Shown one piece after another: positions 16,701 through 24,633 of a stretch of 36,590 nucleotides of DNA. The stretch covers positions 1 to 36,590 of the forward strand of contig CAJQGZ010000132.1 of assembly GCA_905478065.1 (NCBI GenBank). The letters are read 5' to 3'. The notes beneath the pieces were generated by a model, which saw nothing but the letters and a program-made list of their open reading frames with translations, was not told where the DNA came from and ran no database searches. Within the stretch, counting starts at the first letter, position 1. Each line of letters starts with the position of its first letter. The position numbers and the translations under genes were made by a program. The stretch is from an uncultured bacterium (lineage in GTDB: Bacteria > Fidelibacterota > Marinisomatia > Marinisomatales > UBA1611).

Positions 16701-16880
16701 CCACCATACTTCTTGCCAATATTCTGCCCAAGCACCATTTCGAACACCGTTGGCATAATTACCTTCTACCTTCAGTCCACCATCAGGATATTTAGTAACA
16801 ACTAAACCATTGTTCTGTGCCCACATTGCAGATAGCAGTAAAACCGCAGTAAGTAACTGTTTCATAGTTTTTATATACAT
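13797..16880 (-). CDS. Giant exported MORN-repeat protein
   Basis: Protein of 1027 residues. A signal peptide (cut near residue 21, MWAQ) would work from the first Met or from Met6 (nucleotide 16865). Nearly all the rest is MORN_2/YwqK-type repeats of 22-25 residues with the pattern G.W..WY.NG....E..Y.nG...G; I count roughly 35-40 units. Databases often call such proteins YwqK-family antitoxins, but nothing here shows a toxin-antitoxin role. Embedded are two copies of a longer cassette, residues 405-483 and 766-846, each running GxWTYW, FDYG, YKI, P(Y/F)TG, LLGR/FLGR, DGxWxxWY. A long curved beta sheet is expected, outside the cytoplasm. It has its own promoter. The function is unknown; surface binding or scaffolding is a guess. 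Confidence 0.88.
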   Translation of the reverse strand: MYIKTMKQLLTAVLLLSAMWAQNNGLVVTKYPDGGLKVEGNYANGVRNGAWAEYWQEVWWYDYGEDGEANTKDTLENNGRWDSIEVVIPEFKPKLKLQGNYLNGNRDGTWTEFFKDGKRKTELNYSNGKFSGLQSYWNSNGNKIEEKNYINGKQQGLWTLYYKETGIKKEETFYIDGVQEGLWTEWFEDGQKRRERNFKNGERDSTWNTWYENGNKRFLATYSAGKLNGKYIRWYQGGIIKEQDGDYIDNKKHNKWVFWGKNGQKSEEINYNTGIKNGPHIKWFGDSSDQHKKFHKNFKNGDRDGAWHYWYTTGVDSLKSSYLEGQKDGPWVWWRSNGLKDKEGFYKEEKKHGVWTVWNDSSGAAYHKLHEETFVNDIIDGNVTKWYKEGDIDRQGIMRGKEREGEWTYWEKGGKRWLKFDYGDGLERVTLGEIEERDGITYKIGKYEPYTGIVEEIGGKRGYKLLGRFLDGARDGKWVQWYDNGQVEVQGEYYRGKKHGEWSLSYNNGKSKEQGTFSFGKVDSLYKYWFDNGHLKEEQRYKKGLPHGRWTKWYKEDPTLKYVENGNWEYKDGVYKDESNELWSWWWYLNDNKEEEGYYIDGLKEGAWFSWFPTGIKSSEGTFSKNERSGLWLYYNKDGAVTQELTYSNDLLNGRETKWVISSSDSLGKQYEKFWKNGELNGPATSWIDGFRSKMITYKGESETGKEIANGPWVTWYLNSDQIMEQGFHKKNIKDGLTTYFYKNGSKKKEGNLSANIEKNLSKPEGVWTYWNKDGQVDFTFDYGKNLDHVKFKDLSKIDETELLYKINDNTKPFTGVIADENKEEEYLFLGRLLNGKKDGPWIRWYESKKVPEVVLMPVPEPQPRGTWSGGKETLGAYKDGKKHGLWTTYYSNQQIKDIGTYENGIYNGKWTFYYKNGEKEKEGTLKNGNAHSKWVFYNESGKKTQEGLFNEGLKNGKWIAYFEDGKLTEGEYLNGKKDGTWTSWRDYDKTRKEMQGAYKSGKMVDKWYFYNNKGNLKEIRYFSPVF

Positions 16881-16885
16881 ATTTT

Positions 16886-16941
16886 ATACAAATGGAAGGA
16901 AAGCAAATATATTTCTACCTCCCCTCGGATTCCTTTTGTAT
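16886..16941. promoter_or_regulatory. Long inverted repeat in the leader of the MORN gene
   Basis: ATACAAATGGAA (16886-16897) pairs with TTCCTTTTGTAT (16930-16941) in 11 of 12 positions, enclosing 32 bases with the sequence CTACCTCCCCTCGG. On the minus strand it covers the presumed transcription start and leader of the MORN gene. It could be an mRNA hairpin or an operator; chance is possible. Confidence 0.35.
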
Positions 16942-16968
16942 TATAAATTTAAAACAACAATACCACAA
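16940..16968 (-). promoter_or_regulatory. Promoter of the MORN gene
   Basis: Read on the minus strand: -35 TTGTGG (16968-16963), 17-base spacer, and a perfect -10 TATAAT (16945-16940). The start would lie near 16933, about 50-70 bases before the two candidate ATGs. Confidence 0.45.
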
Positions 16969-16989
16969 AGTCAAAAAATGAATGAAAAA

Positions 16990-17811
16990 TTAATTTTTCT
17001 TATTTAACCTAATCCAGAAGCTTTGCCCGAATTTGTCGTTTAGGTTTATAAGGCCTTCGTTTGCGTTATTAGTTCCTAGAAAAACGGTTTCCGTTTCAAA
17101 TTTATTGTTTGTTCTTAGGTACCCACCGCCATCAGAAGCATTACCAATGAACGTAGTTAGCTTACCAAACCTATTATATGTTCTAAAATAACCACTACCT
17201 AGAAAAGATCCAGTTTCCCCAGAATTATCATAAATTCTAATTTGACCAGAGCTATCTGCTCCCGTTCCAACATAAATACTTTCTTGTCCACTAAAATTAT
17301 ATGTTCTTAGGTATCCACCTCCATTTGTACCGGTACCGAGAAATATAGTTCTCTCTCCAAATTGATTATAAGCTTGAAGATATCCATCACCAATGTAGGA
17401 TCTTGTTTCTCCTAGTTTGTCGTAGATACGCAATTGGCCAGAATTATCAGATCCAGTACCTAGGTAAGAAGTTTCTCGACCTGAATTATTATAAGTTCTT
17501 ATGTATCCACCGCCCATTCTTCCAGTTCCGACATAAGCGGATTCATCACCTTCTCCATTGTATGCTCTAAGGTATCCTCCACCATCTTTTCCAGTACCCA
17601 CAAATAATGTTGGCTCACCAAAAGTGTTATAAGTTTGCATGTAGCCATTTCCCATATAGCCCATAACTACACCGCGATCATCCTCAACCGTAATGCTTTT
17701 AACTACAAGGTGTCCAAGTTCATCGGTCTCAGGTCTAAATCCAAAGATGGATAGAAAAAGTAGAGTGATTAAAACTCCAATTATAGTACTTTTAACATCA
17801 ATGAATCTCAT
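16990..17811 (-). CDS. Membrane-anchored glycine-rich beta-repeat protein
   Basis: Protein of 273 residues with one N-terminal membrane segment (about 8-24, IIGVLITLLFLSIFGF). The rest is a regular repeat of the form Y(L/I)RxYNxxGxExxYxGTGxxxGG. Repeat starts fall at residues 39, 57, 80, 103, 126, 144, 167, 190, 208, 231 and 254, so steps are 23 residues with 18-residue units interspersed. The stretch 126-253 is two copies of an 18+23+23 = 64-residue super-repeat. A right-handed beta-helix or stacked beta-solenoid is the natural reading. There is no enzyme motif. The start is fixed by AGGAGG 4 bases upstream (17816-17821). It lies between the MORN and YD-repeat genes on the same strand. I do not recognise a named family. 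Confidence 0.8.
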   Translation of the reverse strand: MRFIDVKSTIIGVLITLLFLSIFGFRPETDELGHLVVKSITVEDDRGVVMGYMGNGYMQTYNTFGEPTLFVGTGKDGGGYLRAYNGEGDESAYVGTGRMGGGYIRTYNNSGRETSYLGTGSDNSGQLRIYDKLGETRSYIGDGYLQAYNQFGERTIFLGTGTNGGGYLRTYNFSGQESIYVGTGADSSGQIRIYDNSGETGSFLGSGYFRTYNRFGKLTTFIGNASDGGGYLRTNNKFETETVFLGTNNANEGLINLNDKFGQSFWIRLNKKN

Positions 17812-17840
17812 TGTGCCTCCTGAAATTAAATTTCACTAAA

Positions 17841-17846
17841 ATTATA
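17841..17846 (-). promoter_or_regulatory. Possible -10 box of the beta-repeat gene
   Basis: Perfect TATAAT on the minus strand 30 bases before the start at 17811, just downstream of the YD-repeat stop. The -35 at the expected distance (ATGAAT, 17869-17864) is only half-matching. Confidence 0.3.
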
Positions 17847-17855
17847 AAGTTTAAT

Positions 17856-18938
17856 TTAATCATATTCATAAGTAATAATATTAATTAGTATTGGTTCGCC
17901 TTGTTCAGATGGTTTAAGCATATCATAGTCATGTACTCTTGCTATGTTTCCATTTTTATCATAACCCATTGTCTTTTTTTGAATTAATCTACTTTTATCA
18001 TCAAAGGTAGCCTGGATGATTTTTTTATTGAGGCTATTATTTCTGTATTCAATTCTACGTATAAGCTTTTTAGAAGCATCCGTAATTATCTTTGTTTCTC
18101 TTCCTAGTTTTTCATCATACAAATTAGTAATAGTTTTTTCAAGGTTTCCATCCATATTATAATGTATTATGCTGCCAACTCTTCCAGATTCATCATATTC
18201 AAATTGTTCAGAACCAATTGCATAACCCCTTCTTGAGCTTATTATTTGGTCGACATTACCATCATCATTATAGGAGTACGTAATTTTTTTCATTATTGAG
18301 GGATCAAAATTTTCTTCTTTTACAAATATATTTCCACTACTGTCCTTATCATAGATGGTGTGCTCGATTATAAAACCAGCATAAAATTCTTTATGTTCTT
18401 TAATCTTGCCATCATCATTGTAATCAAAACTTTCGCCCCAAGGCATATTTTCATTATCTGTATTTAAACCATCTAATTTGTTAGACATATTTACTTTTGA
18501 CGGATCAAATCTTATTATTTTCCATAAATTACCGTTGCTGTAATATTTATAAAATTCTCGCCACTTCAAAGAGTCGTCATTGGAACTGTATAGGTGTTTA
18601 GCTACGAGTTTCCCACCCATATTGTAATCATATTTAAAATGCATTAAACGTTCAATGCCTTCTAGTTTTTGAAGTGATTTTCTATTCTTATAGTTGATGT
18701 AGTCATATTTTTTTGATAACGGAATGTTATGTAAATATATAGTGCTATCTAACGTTTGGCGTTTTGAATTATATCTAACAACTGTGGATTGAGAAAGCTC
18801 TCTAGTTTCTGTGCCAAAATTCTGTGAGATGCTGTAGCTTTTAATTATTTTTGCATTCGTTTTACCAAATACAATAAGGCCTGGCATTAACAACAATAGT
18901 AAAAGTTTATTTACATCTTTGTTCATAATTTTTTGCAT
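17856..18938 (-). CDS. Exported YD/RHS-like repeat protein
   Basis: Protein of 360 residues with a signal peptide (KLLLLLLMPGLIVFGKTNA). Translation could begin at Met1 or at Met5 (18926); neither has a clear ribosome site. The mature part has repeats with a YxYNxxGxLxxxxxY pattern: HFKYDYNMGGKLVAKHLY, FYKYYSNGNLWKIIRF, SFDYNDDGKIKEHKEFY, TYSYNDDGNVDQIISS, FEYDESGRVGSIIHYNMDGN, MGYDKNGNIARVHDYD. These resemble the YD repeats of RHS/teneurin shells, but there are few of them. The protein lacks the conserved RHS core (DxxGR, PxxxxDPxG) and any toxin tail. It is the first gene of the minus-strand repeat-protein cluster. The function is unknown; carbohydrate or wall contact is a guess from the fold. 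Confidence 0.78.
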   Translation of the reverse strand: MQKIMNKDVNKLLLLLLMPGLIVFGKTNAKIIKSYSISQNFGTETRELSQSTVVRYNSKRQTLDSTIYLHNIPLSKKYDYINYKNRKSLQKLEGIERLMHFKYDYNMGGKLVAKHLYSSNDDSLKWREFYKYYSNGNLWKIIRFDPSKVNMSNKLDGLNTDNENMPWGESFDYNDDGKIKEHKEFYAGFIIEHTIYDKDSSGNIFVKEENFDPSIMKKITYSYNDDGNVDQIISSRRGYAIGSEQFEYDESGRVGSIIHYNMDGNLEKTITNLYDEKLGRETKIITDASKKLIRRIEYRNNSLNKKIIQATFDDKSRLIQKKTMGYDKNGNIARVHDYDMLKPSEQGEPILINIITYEYD

Positions 18939-19145
18939 ATGTAGTACGTTTAAAAATTAATTTTTAATTATTCACTTATTAAATGAATAGGGTCACTCAA
19001 TCTAAAAAGCTTTTTAAAACTCTTTAAGATTACTATTAAAAATTTAATAAAATCACAAAATTTTCATACTTAAAGTAATTGATTAAATAGCTTAATTTTC
19101 TATAAGTCCCTTTATGGTAGGTATTTAAAGAATATTAATTTATTG

Positions 19146-19175
19146 TTGACATTAGATTAAAGAATGTTTTAATAT
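19146..19175 (+). promoter_or_regulatory. Promoter of the PEGA-domain gene
   Basis: Perfect -35 TTGACA at 19146-19151, 18-base spacer, and -10 TAATAT at 19170-19175. The start near 19182 would leave a very short leader with CGGAG at 19186-19190 before the ATG at 19197. The rest of the 258-base gap back to 18938 is AT-rich and shows nothing else convincing. Confidence 0.55.
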
Positions 19176-19196
19176 TAAATCATAGCGGAGTCCAAT

Positions 19197-20654
19197 ATGT
19201 TAAAAAATATAAAACATATCATTATAGGTGTGTCCCTAATTGTATCAGGGGCCCTGGCGTCAGAACTTAAAGATATTAAGTATGATCCTAAGAGCAATGG
19301 TCTTATGATTAGTATTGATTATTCTGAGCCAATACCTGATGATAATATAATAGGCTGGAAATCAGATAGAAATTGGCTTTATATCACTCTATTGGGTGTG
19401 AAGCACGTAAATGAGATTAATCCAAAAGCTGATCCAAACAATTTAATTAAAGAACTAGTCATCGACAGTTTTGATGAGTCTGTTCAAATAGCAATTCTTC
19501 TTACAAAAAAAATTCATTGGTATGACATTATTAATAGTGAAGGAAATTCGTCAGCTGTTGTTTTCATTCATACAGAGATGAAAAATAATCTTCAAGCAAA
19601 TTTAAAAGAGCATTTAGATAAAAAAGGAAAATCTGTCTTTTCTGTTATTGCTCAGAAAGGTTTCCCTACATATAACACGAGCTTTCAAGCGGCATTTAAT
19701 AAAGCTAGAGAGGAACTAGGTTCTAATGCCATCTTTAGATACAAAGGAAAGCTTTATCACACAAATCACCCTGGCGAAGGTTCTGTAAGTGTAGCTTCAA
19801 ACGTAATTGAAAAAAATAAGTCAGAAAATATAAATGATATTTTTTCCAACTATGCTTCAGCTTCAAAGGATTTTGATAGTTTTGATTCAAAACCTGTTAA
19901 ATCCGATGAAAAAGCGTATCAAGAAATTGATGAATATTTTATCGAAGAAAACTCCGGTGAGGAGTTTGCAGAATGGTCTGATTTAACAGAAAGTTCTATC
20001 GATGATTCTCCAACAGAAAGCAGTCTTTCTTTCTGGGATAAAATGACGGCTGCTAGGGAAGATGATGAAAAAGCAAAGTTATTTGATAATCTAGAATCTT
20101 CTAAAGGTCAATTAATTGAAGAGCTAGCAGATCATTCAATAATAAATGATGATTTAGATGGCAGAATTGTAAAAGTTCCGAAAACTTCTTGGTGGCAGAA
20201 ATTACCTTTTGTGTCAATTACAAAAAGTAGATTTGGTTCTATTAAAAAGAACAGAACTAACAATGAGTTATTACTTGGTCAGTCTGCAATCAGGGTTGAT
20301 GCAAATTTAGAAGGAGTTCCGATTTATATTGATGGTAGATATGTCGGGCATACCCCTTTGAGAACGCCTATTCGTGTTGAGCCGGGTTGGCACCAAGTTA
20401 GTGGGTTTTCTCCTCAATATTTAATGTATTTAAATACTGGCACTGTTGACTATGTATCAAATGACCCAATGTTGAAAAATCAAATTTTTGGAACAGAGAC
20501 TATATATGTTGAGGGTGGTAAGATTGCCAGGTCTGAGATGAGGTTTGATTATGTCGGGCCATCGCTTCCGGTAAAGAAAAAAAATGGTGGCTGGATGGTT
20601 GGCTTTCCTATTTTATTATCTTTCTTCTCATTAATTGCTTGGGGAGTAGCATAA
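19197..20654 (+). CDS. PEGA-domain envelope protein with C-terminal membrane anchor
   Basis: Protein of 485 residues with a signal peptide or N-terminal anchor (1-21, ending GALAS). Residues 24-128 are beta-rich (LKDIKYDPKSNGLMISIDY, RNWLYITLLG) and look like an AMIN-type domain, the kind that targets envelope proteins to the cell wall. Residues 160-192 carry a short motif (FQAAFNKAREELG, then FRYKGKLYHT). Residues 205-330 are acidic and probably disordered. Residues 362-445 are a PEGA domain (VPIYIDGRYVGHTPLRTPIRV, then PGWHQV). A final hydrophobic segment (465-484) should insert in the inner membrane, leaving the bulk in the periplasm. It is a single gene with its own promoter. I infer a wall-associated structural role; no partner is evident. 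Confidence 0.75.
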   Translation: MLKNIKHIIIGVSLIVSGALASELKDIKYDPKSNGLMISIDYSEPIPDDNIIGWKSDRNWLYITLLGVKHVNEINPKADPNNLIKELVIDSFDESVQIAILLTKKIHWYDIINSEGNSSAVVFIHTEMKNNLQANLKEHLDKKGKSVFSVIAQKGFPTYNTSFQAAFNKAREELGSNAIFRYKGKLYHTNHPGEGSVSVASNVIEKNKSENINDIFSNYASASKDFDSFDSKPVKSDEKAYQEIDEYFIEENSGEEFAEWSDLTESSIDDSPTESSLSFWDKMTAAREDDEKAKLFDNLESSKGQLIEELADHSIINDDLDGRIVKVPKTSWWQKLPFVSITKSRFGSIKKNRTNNELLLGQSAIRVDANLEGVPIYIDGRYVGHTPLRTPIRVEPGWHQVSGFSPQYLMYLNTGTVDYVSNDPMLKNQIFGTETIYVEGGKIARSEMRFDYVGPSLPVKKKNGGWMVGFPILLSFFSLIAWGVA

Positions 20655-20671
20655 AAGATATCACATCTTTT
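20653..20671 (+). terminator. Weak hairpin after the PEGA gene
   Basis: AAAAGAT (20653-20659), loop ATCAC, ATCTTTT (20665-20671), overlapping the stop codon. The stem has seven pairs, only one of them G-C, so it is a poor terminator at best. Confidence 0.25.
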
Positions 20672-20715
20672 AATCTCTTTATCAATTAGCCTTACTTCAG
20701 TTTTAGATACTCCTT

Positions 20716-21972
20716 TTGTCAGTTAAAGAACAATTAAAATCATATATTTTATCAAAAAGTATTTCTAGCGAAGAAAGAAAATTGGGTATAGAGGTTGAAT
20801 GCTTTATTTTCGACAAAAATAATAACAGGATACCTGTTAATAAGGGTAGTTATTTCTCTGCTTCCGATCTTTTAAAAGAGCTTGAATCCTCATCTAATGG
20901 AAACTACTCTTTAGAGCCTGGAGGGCAAATTGAATGGTCCAGTCCGCCTTCATATAAATTAAAAGATATAGAGAGAGATTTGCATGAATATAAAAACTCC
21001 TTAGATAAAATACTAAAAAGAGAAGGATTTAAATCCTTATATATAGGAGTCGATCCTTTTAACAATCCTAGTGAAATTGATTTAATAGATCAAAAAAAAT
21101 ATTTACTTATGAACGACAATATGGAGAAAAAAGGTTCTTTAGGTAAATGGATGATGCGGAACACTTGTAGTATCCAAATTAATTACGATATCATAGATGA
21201 GCCTGATATAGAAGAATTAACTTTTATATTAGATTGTATACACCCTATCACATCTTACTTATTTTCAAATAGTCCTTTCATAGAAAAAAAACCAAACGGA
21301 AATTTAAATTTAAGAAATCATATCTGGGAAAATACTGATAGTGACAGATGCAGGTCTTTAGTCAATCATGGAATTTTTAAACGGAAAGATTTGTTAGAGC
21401 TCTATTTAGAATTTGCTTCAAAAGTGCCTTCTATTTTTAAACTAGATGATGATCTTAATATTCAGAGCTCTAAGTCTGTGCTTGGAGATGATTTGAAGTC
21501 TAGATTTGACAAGGGTTCATTAAGGCCTGAGGACATACAAGCCGCCTTGCATCAAATATTTACAAATGTTCGTTTAAAAAATTTAATTGAAGTTCGAGAT
21601 ATAGATTGTTTGCCTTTTGAGCACATTATGGCTCCGGTTGCATTCATTACTGGTTTAATAACTAATAAAAAAATCAGAAAAGAATTACTTCTTACATTTG
21701 AAAACTGGTCATATAGAGATAGGTCTTCTTGGAATGAATTAGGTTCCTCTTTAGATGGGACCTTAATGGGGCCAAATAAAAAAACATTTTTACAGTGGAT
21801 AGATTTTGTCGGTCAACTATCCTTAAAAGGTCTCAAAAGTCGCAATCTTGGAGAAGAAAAATATTTTTACGATTTTTTTGAGGTTATTAAATCTAAGGGA
21901 CCGATAAGTAAGCAAATACAAGATAGCTTTACACTATCTGGTCAATCTTTAAACAAATTTATTTTTAGATAA
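20716..21972 (+). CDS. gshA: Glutamate-cysteine ligase family protein (GCS2, plant/alphaproteobacterial type)
   Basis: Cytoplasmic ATP-dependent ligase of 418 residues, predicted to join glutamate and cysteine as the first step of glutathione (or a related thiol such as ergothioneine, via EgtA) synthesis. The metal/ATP-binding start KLGIEVECFIFD has the E-x-E pair (E26, E28). LEPGGQIEWSSPP matches the family EPGGQLELSG. KWMMRNTCSIQINYDI matches the MxRTCxxQVNxD strand. QIFTNVRLKNLIEVRDIDC matches the VRLKxYxExRxxD segment. The start is TTG at 20716; no in-frame ATG lies upstream near it, and the fold begins about 20 residues later. No gshB partner is in the window, so the final product stays open. 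Confidence 0.8.
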   Translation: MSVKEQLKSYILSKSISSEERKLGIEVECFIFDKNNNRIPVNKGSYFSASDLLKELESSSNGNYSLEPGGQIEWSSPPSYKLKDIERDLHEYKNSLDKILKREGFKSLYIGVDPFNNPSEIDLIDQKKYLLMNDNMEKKGSLGKWMMRNTCSIQINYDIIDEPDIEELTFILDCIHPITSYLFSNSPFIEKKPNGNLNLRNHIWENTDSDRCRSLVNHGIFKRKDLLELYLEFASKVPSIFKLDDDLNIQSSKSVLGDDLKSRFDKGSLRPEDIQAALHQIFTNVRLKNLIEVRDIDCLPFEHIMAPVAFITGLITNKKIRKELLLTFENWSYRDRSSWNELGSSLDGTLMGPNKKTFLQWIDFVGQLSLKGLKSRNLGEEKYFYDFFEVIKSKGPISKQIQDSFTLSGQSLNKFIFR

Positions 21973-22002
21973 AATAATTTATACTTGATGAAATAAAAAG
22001 TA

Positions 22003-22026
22003 AATGAGTTTAATTTTTGACTCATT
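22003..22026. promoter_or_regulatory. Inverted repeat overlapping the sdh promoter
   Basis: AATGAGT (22003-22009) and ACTCATT (22020-22026) form a perfect 7-base inverted repeat with a 10-base gap. The right arm overlaps the -35 box, so a bound regulator would block it. No known regulator is assigned. Confidence 0.35.
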
Positions 22027-22046
22027 ATGAATGCTTGTTGTATCAT
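22017..22046 (+). promoter_or_regulatory. Promoter of the sdhCAB operon
   Basis: -35 TTGACT (22017-22022), 18-base spacer, -10 TATCAT (22041-22046); each box matches the consensus at five of six positions. The leader to the ATG at 22065 would be about 12 bases. Confidence 0.55.
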
Positions 22047-22064
22047 TATTAGTAATCAAAAATT

Positions 22065-22730
22065 ATGAAATTATATTTTAGCTCAAAAATTTTTCAAAAA
22101 GCATTAGCCGGTTTGTCTGGAGGGTTCCTTGTCGTGTTCTTAATCGGGCACTTAGCTGGGAATCTGCAATTATTTATTCCTGGGGAATTGGGTCAAAAAC
22201 AGTTCAACGCTTATGCCTTATTCATGACGACAAACCCTGCAGTGATTGCTCTTTCATATATTACATATACAACGATTATTTTGCATTCGATAGTAACCAT
22301 ATATTTAGTTTTTAAGTCAAAGCTTGCAAGACCAATTAAATATCATGTGAGTTCAGGTAATAGTAATAGTACTTGGGCTTCAAGAAATATGGCTTTTTTA
22401 GGCACTATGATATTAATATTTCTTATTATTCATCTTAGGAGTTTTTGGTATGAGATGCATTTTGGTAATATTGGATTCGATAAATGGGGTAATAAAGATT
22501 TGCATACTGTAACTGTTGCTGCGTTTCAAAATGTTTACTACACAGCATTTTACATTTTATCAATGTTGATGCTCGCTTTTCATTTATCGCATGGAGTTGG
22601 ATCTGCATTTCAAACTCTTGGCTTGAATACTTCAAAATACAAAAAGTCAATTACATACATAGGAAAAGGAGTAGCAATTATAATACCATTAATTTTTGCA
22701 AGTATACCAATCACATTATATGTTAGATAG
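22065..22730 (+). CDS. sdhC: Succinate dehydrogenase cytochrome b558 subunit
   Basis: Inner-membrane di-heme anchor of complex II, 221 residues with five hydrophobic segments, as in the Bacillus/Bacteroidetes/epsilon type that needs no separate sdhD. It starts [19 protein letters not shown] with [13 protein letters not shown], the conserved first helix holding a heme-ligand His. Further helices carry [15 protein letters not shown] (His), [13 protein letters not shown] (His) and [19 protein letters not shown] (His), which supply the remaining heme ligands and the quinone site. It passes electrons from the Fe-S subunit to menaquinone by family knowledge. The downstream flavoprotein start overlaps its end by 11 bases, showing translational coupling. 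Confidence 0.93.
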   Translation: MKLYFSSKIFQKALAGLSGGFLVVFLIGHLAGNLQLFIPGELGQKQFNAYALFMTTNPAVIALSYITYTTIILHSIVTIYLVFKSKLARPIKYHVSSGNSNSTWASRNMAFLGTMILIFLIIHLRSFWYEMHFGNIGFDKWGNKDLHTVTVAAFQNVYYTAFYILSMLMLAFHLSHGVGSAFQTLGLNTSKYKKSITYIGKGVAIIIPLIFASIPITLYVR

Positions 22731-24633
22731 CAGAATACCTCCAGGAGATTTATCGAGTAAATGGTCAGACTTTAAGTCGAAAGTACCACTTGTTAGTCCA
22801 GCAAATAAGCAAAATTTAGATATTATTATTATTGGTACAGGCTTAGCAGGGGCTTCTGCTGCGTCTTCTTTAGCTGAAATGGGATACAATGTTAAAGCTT
22901 TTTGTTTTCAAGACAGTCCTAGGAGAGCTCACTCAATTGCAGCTCAAGGTGGAATTAATGCTGCAAAAAATTATCAAAATGATGGAGATAGCGTCTACAG
23001 GTTGTTTTATGACACTATCAAGGGCGGTGATTATAGGTCTCGTGAAGCAAATGTACATAGACTAGCTGAAGTTAGTACAAACATTATAGATCAGTGTGTA
23101 GCTCAAGGAGTGCCATTTGCCAGAGAGTATGGAGGTACGCTCGACAATCGCTCATTCGGCGGGGTTCAAGTCTCTAGAACGTTTTATGCGAGAGGTCAGA
23201 CTGGTCAACAGCTTTTATTGGGTGCTTATAGTGCTCTTAGTAGACAAATAAGCAAAGGCTCTGTTCAAATGTATAATAGACATGAGATGCTTGATGTTGT
23301 TATGATTGATGGTGTAGCGAGGGGAATTATTGCTAGAAATTTACTTACTGGTCAGTATGAAAGGCATTTTGGGCATGCAGTTGTTTTAGCTACTGGTGGA
23401 TATGGTAACGTATTTTACCTTTCAACTAATGCGATGGGAAGTAACGTTACAGCTGCTTGGAAAGCATACAAAAAAGGTGCAATGTTTGGCAATCCTTGTT
23501 TTACTCAAATTCATCCTACTTGCATCCCGGTGTCTGGTGATTATCAGTCTAAGTTAACGTTAATGTCAGAATCACTTAGAAATGATGGAAGAATTTGGGT
23601 ACCTATTAAAAAAGGTGATACTAGAGATCCAAAAGATATACCAGAAGATGAAAGAGACTATTATCTTGAGCGAAGATACCCAGCCTTTGGAAACCTTGTT
23701 CCACGAGATATTGCCTCAAGAGCAGCTAAAGAAAGATGTGATGAGGGTTATGGTGTTGGTTCGACCAAAATGGCTGTTTATTTAGACTTTAAAGATGCAA
23801 TTAGTAGCCTGGGTGAAGATACTGTTAGGTCTCGTTATGGAAATCTCTTTCAAATGTATAATAAAATTACAGGAGATGATCCTTATCATACTCCAATGAG
23901 AATATATCCTGCTGTACACTATACTATGGGGGGTCTATGGGTTGATTATAACTTAATGACATCAGTTCCGGGTTTATACTCAATAGGAGAATCTAATTTT
24001 TCTGATCATGGTGCAAACAGATTGGGTGCGTCAGCTTTGATGCAAGGCCTGGCAGATGGTTACTTTGTTTTACCTTATACAATTGGAGAGTTTCTATCTA
24101 AAGACATAAGAACAGAGAGAATTTCCACTGAAGATGAACATTTTGTTAAAGCTGAAAAAAAAGCTAGAAAAAGAAACGAAACACTACTAGAAATTAAGGG
24201 GACAAAAAGTGTAGAAAGTTTGCACAGAGAATTAGGTAAGATTATGTGGGACAATTGTGGAATGTCCAGAAATGAAAAAGATTTAAAAAACGCATTAGTC
24301 CAGATTAAAGATTTAAAAAATAGTTTTTGGAGTGATGTATTTGTTCCTGGTTCTGATAACGAGCTTAACACTGAACTTGAAAAAGCTGGTAGAGTAGCAG
24401 ATTTCATTGAATTAGGTGAACTCATGATATATGATGCTCTTGATAGAAATGAATCATGTGGTGGTCACTTTCGCGAAGAATATCAAACTGAGGAAGGAGA
24501 AGCTTTTAGAGATGATGAAAATTATACATACGTTTCTGCCTGGGAATTCAAAGGAAAAGATAAAGAGCCTAAATTGCACAAAGAAGATTTAGATTATAAA
24601 GAGGTAACCCCAACCCAGAGGAGTTATAAGTAA
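22720..24633 (+). CDS. sdhA: Succinate dehydrogenase/fumarate reductase flavoprotein subunit
   Basis: Catalytic subunit of complex II, 637 residues, oxidising succinate to fumarate with covalently bound FAD. I start at the ATG at 22720, which overlaps sdhC by 11 bases; a TTG at 22696 in frame would add eight residues from inside sdhC. The Rossmann start is [34 protein letters not shown] holds the His that carries FAD. The substrate region includes HPTCIPVSG and the [18 protein letters not shown] active-site arginine segment. The C-terminal helical domain ends with [18 protein letters not shown]. The length and layout are those of the non-classical SdhA that pairs with b558 anchors. It is followed directly by sdhB. 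Confidence 0.96.
   Translation: MLDSRIPPGDLSSKWSDFKSKVPLVSPANKQNLDIIIIGTGLAGASAASSLAEMGYNVKAFCFQDSPRRAHSIAAQGGINAAKNYQNDGDSVYRLFYDTIKGGDYRSREANVHRLAEVSTNIIDQCVAQGVPFAREYGGTLDNRSFGGVQVSRTFYARGQTGQQLLLGAYSALSRQISKGSVQMYNRHEMLDVVMIDGVARGIIARNLLTGQYERHFGHAVVLATGGYGNVFYLSTNAMGSNVTAAWKAYKKGAMFGNPCFTQIHPTCIPVSGDYQSKLTLMSESLRNDGRIWVPIKKGDTRDPKDIPEDERDYYLERRYPAFGNLVPRDIASRAAKERCDEGYGVGSTKMAVYLDFKDAISSLGEDTVRSRYGNLFQMYNKITGDDPYHTPMRIYPAVHYTMGGLWVDYNLMTSVPGLYSIGESNFSDHGANRLGASALMQGLADGYFVLPYTIGEFLSKDIRTERISTEDEHFVKAEKKARKRNETLLEIKGTKSVESLHRELGKIMWDNCGMSRNEKDLKNALVQIKDLKNSFWSDVFVPGSDNELNTELEKAGRVADFIELGELMIYDALDRNESCGGHFREEYQTEEGEAFRDDENYTYVSAWEFKGKDKEPKLHKEDLDYKEVTPTQRSYK

Noticed and set aside
13797-16880. 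Reading the MORN protein as a YwqK-type antitoxin
   Set aside because: The name is a database habit. The protein is exported, over 1000 residues long, and has no toxin gene next to it.
17856-18938. Reading the YD-repeat protein as an RHS polymorphic toxin
   Set aside because: It is short, lacks the RHS core and any variable toxin tail, and no immunity gene follows.
18950-18967. 18-base perfect palindrome TTAAAAATTAATTTTTAA
   Set aside because: It consists only of A and T in an AT-rich gap, where such palindromes are expected by chance; no G-C pair supports a terminator.
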